Assembly (NCBI GenBank): GCA_024762315.1
Contig: JANTHR010000004.1
Span: 1 to 60,864, forward strand
DNA length: 60,864 nt
Direction of reading: 5' to 3'
Origin: Sulfurovum sp.
GTDB taxonomy: Bacteria > Campylobacterota > Campylobacteria > Campylobacterales > Sulfurovaceae
Positions 55,426 to 60,864 of the stretch are shown piece by piece. Both the position numbers and the translations under genes were made by a program. Under the pieces are notes generated by a model. It saw only the letters and a list, made by a program, of their open reading frames with translations. It did no database searches and had not been told where the DNA came from. Each line of letters starts with the position of its first letter. Position 1 is the stretch's first letter.

Positions 55426-56937
55426 ATGAGTTCAGCATGCACAAGTATTAAAATGACCGACAAGGACGGTGATCTCAGCTTCATCAACAAAGAAGCTACG
55501 CAATGGAGAGATATCCCATCCAAACCCATCGAGTACGCATCCAAAGAGGAGACCATCTTCCTCTCGGGAGGATTGACACTCCTTCAGGACAAACTCGTAG
55601 AAGCGGCACTCAACTCCATGGACATCCATTTCATCGCTCTGCCCAACCCTGACTTCAAATCTTTTCAGACAGGCAAAGCCTTTGGAAACCGGGGACAGTG
55701 CAACCCTACTTACTTTACTGTAGGTAATTTGGTCAAATATCTGCAAAATCTTCGTGATGAGAAAGGTCTAAGTGCTGAAGAGATCGTCAAAAAGTATGTC
55801 TATATTACTGCCGGAGGCTGTGGACCGTGTCGTTTCGGAATGTACATTACAGAGTACAAAAAAGCTCTGCGTGATGCTGGATTTGAAGGTTTTAGGCTTA
55901 CCTCTTTTGAACATGACAAGGGCATTTTTCAGGGTGATGAGATAAAAGAGGATATACTTGATTTCTCTCCCACTTTTTTTATTACCCTTATTAAAGCAAT
56001 TATCATCGGTGATATTATCAATCTGCTTGGCTATAAAATGCGTCCCTATGAAATAGAAAAAGGAGCTACCGATAAAGCTTTGGAAAGTTGTAAAGAGATT
56101 GTCTCAAAAGCCTTTTTGTCGCATAGCAGTCTCATAAAAGCTATGTGGAAGTGCCGCAACCTATTATCACAAGTCAAACTGGATCGTCTCCAACCCAAAG
56201 CCAAAGTCATGGTCATGGGAGAGTTCTGGGCAGCCATGACCGAGGGTGACGGCAACTACAACCTGCATAGATTTTTGGAAGCAGAAGGTGCAGAATGTAT
56301 TCCCCAACCTATTATCAATCGTTTAATGCTCAGTCTTTGGGAGGCAGAGCAAGCTTTGCACAAAAAAGAACAGCTTGAGGTAAAAGATGCAAAAAAAATT
56401 GATTTTTCCAATGTCAAGACCAGACTTCTTATCAAAGCAGGAAAAGCAGCCGTAAAAACCCACTTTACTCTCTATGCAAAAGCCATAGGCTTGCATGACT
56501 ATGATATCCCCGATATAGAGCAACTGGCCAAATTTGCCAAAGTGTACTACACTCTGGAATGCAGCGGGGGAGAGGGGCACCTGGAAGTAGCACACCTCAT
56601 AGAGAGTGTCAAACATAACCTTGCCCATCTGGTCATTTCCATTAAGCCTTTCGGGTGCATGCCCTCTTCTGCCGTATCCGATGGTGTTCAATCTCTGGTA
56701 ACAAGCCGTTATCCACAGGCAAACTTCCTGAGTATTGAAACTTCTGGAGAAGGCGCGGCAAACTTCTATTCACGTGTGCAGATGGCACTGTTCAAAGCAA
56801 AACAATCGGCAAAAGAGGAGTTTGAAGCATTAGAGATGCCTGAACATATTCCCCAAAAGATCAATAATTATCTCTATCAGCCCAAAAGTGATATGGCCGG
56901 AACTGCTGCCGCACTGATAAAGAGTCTAAAAAACTAG
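55426..56937 (+). CDS. 2-hydroxyacyl-CoA dehydratase-like partner of the activase (DUF2229-type)
   Basis: A 503-residue protein. GQCNPTYF (Cys92), TAGGCGPCRFGMY (Cys132, Cys135), ECSGGEGHLEVAH (about Cys379) and KPFGCMPSS (about Cys410) are the conserved-looking Cys. These match the second half of large single-chain activase/dehydratase-like proteins in other bacteria, so here the system is split between two genes. The Cys set could hold Fe-S clusters, perhaps as in double-cubane proteins. The reaction is unknown. Confidence 0.82.
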   Translation: MSSACTSIKMTDKDGDLSFINKEATQWRDIPSKPIEYASKEETIFLSGGLTLLQDKLVEAALNSMDIHFIALPNPDFKSFQTGKAFGNRGQCNPTYFTVGNLVKYLQNLRDEKGLSAEEIVKKYVYITAGGCGPCRFGMYITEYKKALRDAGFEGFRLTSFEHDKGIFQGDEIKEDILDFSPTFFITLIKAIIIGDIINLLGYKMRPYEIEKGATDKALESCKEIVSKAFLSHSSLIKAMWKCRNLLSQVKLDRLQPKAKVMVMGEFWAAMTEGDGNYNLHRFLEAEGAECIPQPIINRLMLSLWEAEQALHKKEQLEVKDAKKIDFSNVKTRLLIKAGKAAVKTHFTLYAKAIGLHDYDIPDIEQLAKFAKVYYTLECSGGEGHLEVAHLIESVKHNLAHLVISIKPFGCMPSSAVSDGVQSLVTSRYPQANFLSIETSGEGAANFYSRVQMALFKAKQSAKEEFEALEMPEHIPQKINNYLYQPKSDMAGTAAALIKSLKN

Positions 56938-57716
56938 TTCTCTTCTTTCTGTGCCAAAATATGCACATACCGGCCCATATTTCTAAAGGTCTCTTCCCTG
57001 CAATACTGATACTCCAGTGCCATCAGTTCATCTGTATCTGATAGTTCTAAAGCGCTCTTATCCATGTAGTCATGAAATACACGGATACCTGTATGGGCTT
57101 TGATCGTATAGCCGTTATGCTTCAGCCATCTGAGAAGTTCTTCCGGTTTTTGCGGGTATGGCGGAGTGAGTTTTTTTCCTTTTCCGTACCAGGCCTTGCT
57201 AAGGATCGTTTGAAGTCGCCAGCCTCCACGCAGAATATTACGGTAGATCAGCGAATGGTGATTGAAAAAGAGTAAAGAGAGATGTCCTCCGGGCTTCACA
57301 CGGTCAGAAATAACCTCCAGGCTCCCTAACGGTTTGGCAAGCCATTCTATGACAGCATGAAAGAGTACCAGATCCTGTTGTGGCAGGATTTTAGCAAGTT
57401 CCTGCGAAGGAGCCTGATGAAAATCTGCCTCTGCACTCTCTTTGGCAAAAAGTATTTTTGCCTTTTCCAACATTTTGTAAGAGATGTCACAACAGGTAAG
57501 TCTATGTCCCCTCTTTGCAAACCAAAGGGCCATCTGCCCCAATCCGCACCCTGCATCCCAAATATCTAAAGACCCCTTTTCATAAAGTGCCTGCAGATCT
57601 TCCTGAAGCAGTTTCAGTCGCCATTCTCCTTTGAGGGTACCGTAGATGGACTTCTCGAACTTCTCTGCCAAATGATCAAAATTCTGATCATGTTTTCCAC
57701 GCTGTTTAATGCGCAT
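56934..57716 (-). CDS. CmoM/SmtA-like SAM-dependent methyltransferase
   Basis: A 260-residue class I methyltransferase. WDAGCGLGQMALWFAKRGH is the SAM loop; the N-terminal region (DRNFD-like QNFDHLAEKFEKSIYGTLKGEWRL) and late GIRVFHDYM match CmoM, the tRNA carboxymethoxyuridine methyltransferase, as I recall it. Its ATG overlaps the modC stop (TGATG), tying it to the mod operon. It is convergent with the dehydratase-like gene by 4 bp. Confidence 0.8.
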   Translation of the reverse strand: MRIKQRGKHDQNFDHLAEKFEKSIYGTLKGEWRLKLLQEDLQALYEKGSLDIWDAGCGLGQMALWFAKRGHRLTCCDISYKMLEKAKILFAKESAEADFHQAPSQELAKILPQQDLVLFHAVIEWLAKPLGSLEVISDRVKPGGHLSLLFFNHHSLIYRNILRGGWRLQTILSKAWYGKGKKLTPPYPQKPEELLRWLKHNGYTIKAHTGIRVFHDYMDKSALELSDTDELMALEYQYCREETFRNMGRYVHILAQKEEN

Positions 57717-58372
57717 CAGTAAAGCTCCTCCAAATAGGTTCTGTTATATTCTTTAAGCTCTCCAAACTCCACAAACCATACTCTGTCTGCAAGATTCTTT
57801 GCTTCATTGACATCATGACTTACCATGAGTGTTGTCATACCAAAACGCTTATGCAACGCTTTAATCTTTTGACTTAATTTATGCCGCATACGCGGATCAA
57901 GTGCAGAAAGGGGCTCATCCATCAGTAAAAGTCTGGGACGACGCATCAAAGCACGTGCCAGAGCCACGCGCTGCTTCTGCCCACCACTTAAAAACTGTAC
58001 ATTGCGCTCTGCAAGCCCTTTAATTTCCATCATCTCCAACAGCTCTTCTGCCAAACTTTCATCTGTATTGACAAAAAGTAGATTCTCTTTTACACTCATA
58101 TTGTCAAAAAGTGCATAATCCTGAAAAACAAAACCGACATTGCGTTGCTGTATAGGTACTGTTTTGCTTTCATCCTGCCATACTTCGCCTTCAATGACTA
58201 TGCTCCCAGAAGCCTTTTCAAGTCCTGCCAAACAACGAATCAATGTACTCTTTCCGGCTCCACTTTCCCCCATAATGACAATAAAATCACCTTTATTGAC
58301 AGTTTCATTGACAGTAAGTGTCATTTCTCCATTACTTCCATGCAGTTGTTTTTCAATCTCTATTTTCAACAT
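57716..58372 (-). CDS. modC: molybdate ABC transporter ATPase ModC
   Basis: A 218-residue ABC ATPase: Walker A GESGAGKST, signature LSGGQKQR, Walker B LLLMDEPLSALD and switch His VSHD. It lacks the C-terminal TOBE regulatory domain of E. coli ModC. Assigned to molybdate (or tungstate) by the modA-modB context and ModE. Confidence 0.92.
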   Translation of the reverse strand: MLKIEIEKQLHGSNGEMTLTVNETVNKGDFIVIMGESGAGKSTLIRCLAGLEKASGSIVIEGEVWQDESKTVPIQQRNVGFVFQDYALFDNMSVKENLLFVNTDESLAEELLEMMEIKGLAERNVQFLSGGQKQRVALARALMRRPRLLLMDEPLSALDPRMRHKLSQKIKALHKRFGMTTLMVSHDVNEAKNLADRVWFVEFGELKEYNRTYLEELY

Positions 58373-58373
58373 G

Positions 58374-59069
58374 TCACAGCACCGTTCCTACACGCAGTTT
58401 ATGCCGATAGTTGAACCAGTAGACCGATACCAGTATCGTAAAACTAAACAACAGTAGGACACCGGCATAGATATTGGCTTTCTCATAATCCATCACCTCA
58501 ACCAGATCGTAGATCGCTACCGATGCCACACGTGTTTCATGCGGAATATTCCCACCAACCATCAGTACTACTCCAAACTCTCCGACCGTATGGGCAAAGG
58601 AAATGATCACGGCCGTAACAAGTGAGGGCTTGATGTTTGGCAGTGCCACTTTCCAGAGTGTCGTACGGCTGCTTTTACCTGCAAGATAGCTCGCTTCGAT
58701 CATATGTGCATTCAGAGATTCAAATCCACTTTGCAGCGGCTGTACCATGAAGGGAAAAGAGTAAAAACAGCTGGCAATGACCAGTCCGGTAAAACTGAAT
58801 GCCAGTTTGATGTTGAAGCTTTCTTCCAAAAAATGTCCAAGCAGTGAATTGTGTGAGAGCAGCAGCAGCATATAAAAACCCAGTACCGAAGGGGGTAACA
58901 CAATAGGCAGTGCCGTAACTGCTTCAAATACTGGTTTGAAACGCGAGTGGCTTTGTGAAAGCCACCATGCAAAAGGAAGTGCCACAACAAACAGAATGGA
59001 TACTGTCAGTGCCGCAAGTTTAAATGAAAGTAAAAGAGGAGTCCACTCTATCTGCTGTAGCCATTCCAT
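58374..59069 (-). CDS. modB: molybdate ABC transporter permease ModB
   Basis: A 231-residue, five- to six-helix permease of the BPD family. The EAA loop EASYLAGKSSRTTLWKVALP links to ModC. One nt separates it from modC and 5 nt from modA. Confidence 0.94.
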   Translation of the reverse strand: MEWLQQIEWTPLLLSFKLAALTVSILFVVALPFAWWLSQSHSRFKPVFEAVTALPIVLPPSVLGFYMLLLLSHNSLLGHFLEESFNIKLAFSFTGLVIASCFYSFPFMVQPLQSGFESLNAHMIEASYLAGKSSRTTLWKVALPNIKPSLVTAVIISFAHTVGEFGVVLMVGGNIPHETRVASVAIYDLVEVMDYEKANIYAGVLLLFSFTILVSVYWFNYRHKLRVGTVL

Positions 59070-59074
59070 AGTAT

Positions 59075-59830
59075 TTACGCTCCCGGAACGCTAAACCCGT
59101 AGCGCTTCATGATCTGCTGTGCTTCATCGCTCTGGAAAAAACGGTAAAAGGCTTTGGCAAGCGGATTGTGCTGCCCATATTCAGTAATGCCATAGCCCTG
59201 TCTGAGCGGCTCATGCAATTTTTCATCGATCAGGTAATACGTACGGTGTTCACTCTTTGCCACGGTCGGTGCAAGCGCCAGTGAAAGTGCAATGATTCCT
59301 GCATCGGCAGCCCCGGTTTTAATATAATTTGCTGTTTGGGAAATATTCTCTCCCAATACGATCTTCGGTTTAAGTGCGCCATAAAGATGCTTGCTTTCAA
59401 GTGCCTGCTTTGCCTTCTCTCCATACGGAGCATGGGAAGGATTGGCAATGGCGATCTTCTCTGCCCACGGTGTTCTCAGGTTTGCAAACCCTTTTTTGGC
59501 ATCAAATGCACTGTTTGTACTCCATATCACCAGCCTGCCGATGGCATAGAGTTTTGGCTTGGTCACGACATCTCCGTTTTTGTAAAGCTGTGTGACATAG
59601 TCCATATTTGCAGAAAAGTAAAGATCATACGGCGCACCGTTGGCAACTTGTACACGCCCTTTTCCAGATGAGCCATAGATGATGCGAATGGTATCCTTCG
59701 GATGCTCTTTCAGAAATTTCGTTTTCACCGTATCGAGTGCAAATTTCAAATCACTTGCAGCAAAGATGGTCATCTCACCGGCATGCAGCAGGCTTCCTGT
59801 AAAAATCAGTAACAACAGCCTTTTTAACAT
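59075..59830 (-). CDS. modA: molybdate-binding periplasmic protein ModA
   Basis: A 251-residue substrate-binding protein with a signal peptide cleaved near LLHAG. FAASDLKFALD, GSSGKGRVQVANGAPYDLYFSA and NPSHAPYGEKAKQALE are typical oxyanion-binding elements. It follows modE after 29 nt. Confidence 0.94.
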   Translation of the reverse strand: MLKRLLLLIFTGSLLHAGEMTIFAASDLKFALDTVKTKFLKEHPKDTIRIIYGSSGKGRVQVANGAPYDLYFSANMDYVTQLYKNGDVVTKPKLYAIGRLVIWSTNSAFDAKKGFANLRTPWAEKIAIANPSHAPYGEKAKQALESKHLYGALKPKIVLGENISQTANYIKTGAADAGIIALSLALAPTVAKSEHRTYYLIDEKLHEPLRQGYGITEYGQHNPLAKAFYRFFQSDEAQQIMKRYGFSVPGA

Positions 59831-59859
59831 ATCTTCTCCTTCAAAAAAATGCTCAATAC

Positions 59860-60636
59860 TTATCTTCCTATCATCACATCTCGTGCTTTGACGGCAACAC
59901 GAACATCATCATCTGGCTGAAATGACATACTGCCAAAATGTTTTAGAGGCATGACTGAAACAATCCTGTCATGCCCACCTATATCTACTACGATTTTTAC
60001 ACTGTCACTGCCCTGTTCAACTGTTACCACTTTACCTTTCAGGCAGTTGGCATCTGTTTTCTCATCTTCACGTAGTATAAAAACATTAGAAGACTTACAC
60101 ACGGCGATCACTCTATCACCTACTTCAAGATGCAAATTCCCCACCGCTTCAGCAGTGATCTTTGAGATGATCTGTTGTCCACCTTTTGGAAGTAATGCAA
60201 CCTCGGCACTTACACCACTGCACATAATATTTTCCACGCGTGCCTGTATCTGGTTACGTGCAGAAAGCTGCAGCGCCATACGCCCGATCGTCCCCAATGT
60301 ACCACCCTCTACATCAGCCAATACTGCCAGCCGCTCCATAAAACGGTTATGCTCCTGTTTCAGCAGTGCATAATGTGCTAAGAGCTTTTTCCCGTAAACA
60401 GTAATGGTCGTACCACCACCATTCTTACCCCCTGTTTCACGTTCAACGATAGGCTCTGTTGAAAGACTGTTCATCGCATCCACAGCCTCCCATGCACTCT
60501 TGTAACTCATAGGCACCGCTTTAGCCGCCTTGGAAATGGAACCATGTTCATTTATGGCGTGAAGCAGTTTGATACGCTTTTCCAGCAAGAACGGTTGCCC
60601 TAACATTTCCAAAGTAAGTGAAGAGGTGAGTTCCAT
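59860..60636 (-). CDS. modE: molybdate-responsive regulator ModE
   Basis: A 258-residue regulator: N-terminal LysR-like helix-turn-helix (GSISKAAKAVPMSYKSAWEAVDAMN) and two Mop/TOBE molybdate-binding domains (about 122-190 and 195-258). Molybdate-bound ModE normally represses the mod operon. AAGGAA precedes the ATG. Two sequences matching the ModE operator lie directly upstream, so it is probably autoregulated with modABC. Confidence 0.94.
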   Translation of the reverse strand: MELTSSLTLEMLGQPFLLEKRIKLLHAINEHGSISKAAKAVPMSYKSAWEAVDAMNSLSTEPIVERETGGKNGGGTTITVYGKKLLAHYALLKQEHNRFMERLAVLADVEGGTLGTIGRMALQLSARNQIQARVENIMCSGVSAEVALLPKGGQQIISKITAEAVGNLHLEVGDRVIAVCKSSNVFILREDEKTDANCLKGKVVTVEQGSDSVKIVVDIGGHDRIVSVMPLKHFGSMSFQPDDDVRVAVKARDVMIGR

Positions 60637-60642
60637 CTATTT

Positions 60643-60666
60643 CCTTATATACTGAGATATATAACG
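60643..60666. promoter_or_regulatory. ModE operator 1
   Basis: On the minus strand CGTTATATA-N6-TATATAAGG, matching the E. coli ModE site (CGnTATATA-N6-TATATAnCG) as I recall. It begins 7 bp upstream of the modE ATG, inside the leader. Confidence 0.8.
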
Positions 60667-60676
60667 AAAATGATAG

Positions 60677-60700
60677 CATTATATACCTTAATATACAACG
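60677..60700. promoter_or_regulatory. ModE operator 2 overlapping the modE promoter
   Basis: On the minus strand CGTTGTATA-N6-TATATAATG, the same 9-6-9 pattern, 34 bp from operator 1. It contains the perfect minus-strand -10 TATAAT (60678-60683), so bound ModE would block RNA polymerase. Confidence 0.78.
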
Positions 60701-60703
60701 CTC

Positions 60704-60732
60704 TTGACAAAAATACCCAAAAGTGTTATTAT
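60704..60732 (+). promoter_or_regulatory. sigma-70 promoter of the tmRNA gene
   Basis: A perfect -35 TTGACA (60704-60709), a 17-nt spacer and -10 TATTAT (60727-60732). Transcription should start near 60739. It abuts the ModE sites on the other side, so bound ModE might affect it. Confidence 0.8.
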
Positions 60733-60762
60733 CACTCAGCATTTAAATGTACTTCATTACAT

Positions 60763-60864
60763 GGGGATGACTTGGTTTCGACTGGAGTAGTCGGGGCTAT
60801 GTGCATGTCGGACTGGGCAATTCCGTTACGCGGCCCAACGCATTTAAACGCAAACAATACAGAT
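60763..60864 (+). ncRNA. ssrA: transfer-messenger RNA (tmRNA), 5' part, cut by the window end
   Basis: GGGGATGACTTGGTTTCGAC is the tRNA-like 5' end of one-piece tmRNA (GGGG acceptor strand and the TGG-TTTCGAC region). A pseudoknot-like segment follows and then GCAAACAATACAGAT, consistent with a proteolysis tag starting ANNTD. tmRNA rescues stalled ribosomes and tags proteins for ClpXP-type degradation. The rest lies beyond the window. Confidence 0.9.

Overview
The window looks like core chromosome of a Campylobacterota (Epsilonproteobacteria) bacterium, most like Sulfurovum or Sulfurimonas. I judge this from gene order and protein style, not from any database search. Several blocks match gene neighbourhoods I recall from Campylobacter jejuni: leuS-lptE-folC-mfd; fabH-plsX-rpmF-yceD-ndk-ferredoxin; lysA-pheA-hisC; rplY-pth-lptG-type gene; clpS-clpA-aat; rsmG-ribA-hemB-argF-hemN-Fe-S protein. 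Flagellar genes that I recall between hisC and dxs in flagellated relatives are missing, which suggests a non-flagellated lineage.

Layout. 1-2.5 kb: a partial small gene, a leftward c-di-GMP-I (GEMM) riboswitch with its own promoter but no visible target gene, and a two-component system. 2.5-10.7 kb: mfd, folC, lptE, leuS and a zinc metallopeptidase. 10.9-12.8 kb: dnaX, with an A10 slippage candidate and in-frame repeats. 12.8-18.5 kb: ymdB-like phosphodiesterase, fabH, plsX, rpmF, yceD, ndk, ferredoxin and metK. 18.6-28.6 kb: dxs, hisC, pheA, lysA, an LptF/G permease, pth, rplY, pilT and tal. 28.5-31.8 kb: the N-degron module aat-clpA-clpS. 31.9-38.5 kb: bioD, pyrB, pabB, a lipoprotein, a rhomboid protease, rsmG, ribA and hemB. 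38.5-39.9 kb: an AT-rich island with antitoxin, RelE-type toxin and a HEPN-like protein. 39.9-44.5 kb: a membrane-anchored amidase, argF, hemN and an Fe-S protein. 44.5-49.4 kb: an ArsRS-like two-component system, perM, ruvB and panB. 49.5-57 kb: trpA, a periplasmic protein, lgt and a two-gene ATP-dependent activase/dehydratase-like system. 57-60.6 kb: cmoM-like methyltransferase and modCBA-modE with two ModE operators. The 5' half of the tmRNA gene runs off the right end.

Most genes lie on the minus strand in tightly packed, often overlapping runs that are probably operons. Only a few spacers are long, and several carry palindromes or short tandem repeats.

Points of most interest: (1) the orphan c-di-GMP riboswitch; (2) 7-bp tandem repeats at gene junctions and, in frame, inside folC, one array supplying the rsmG ribosome-binding site and start codon; (3) the A10 run in dnaX, with stops at once in both other frames; (4) the antitoxin-toxin-HEPN cassette; (5) the split activase/dehydratase-like gene pair of unknown substrate; (6) an OmpR-type regulator whose only sensible start is a non-canonical AUA or AUC codon. 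No CRISPR array, insertion sequence, rRNA or tRNA gene was seen.
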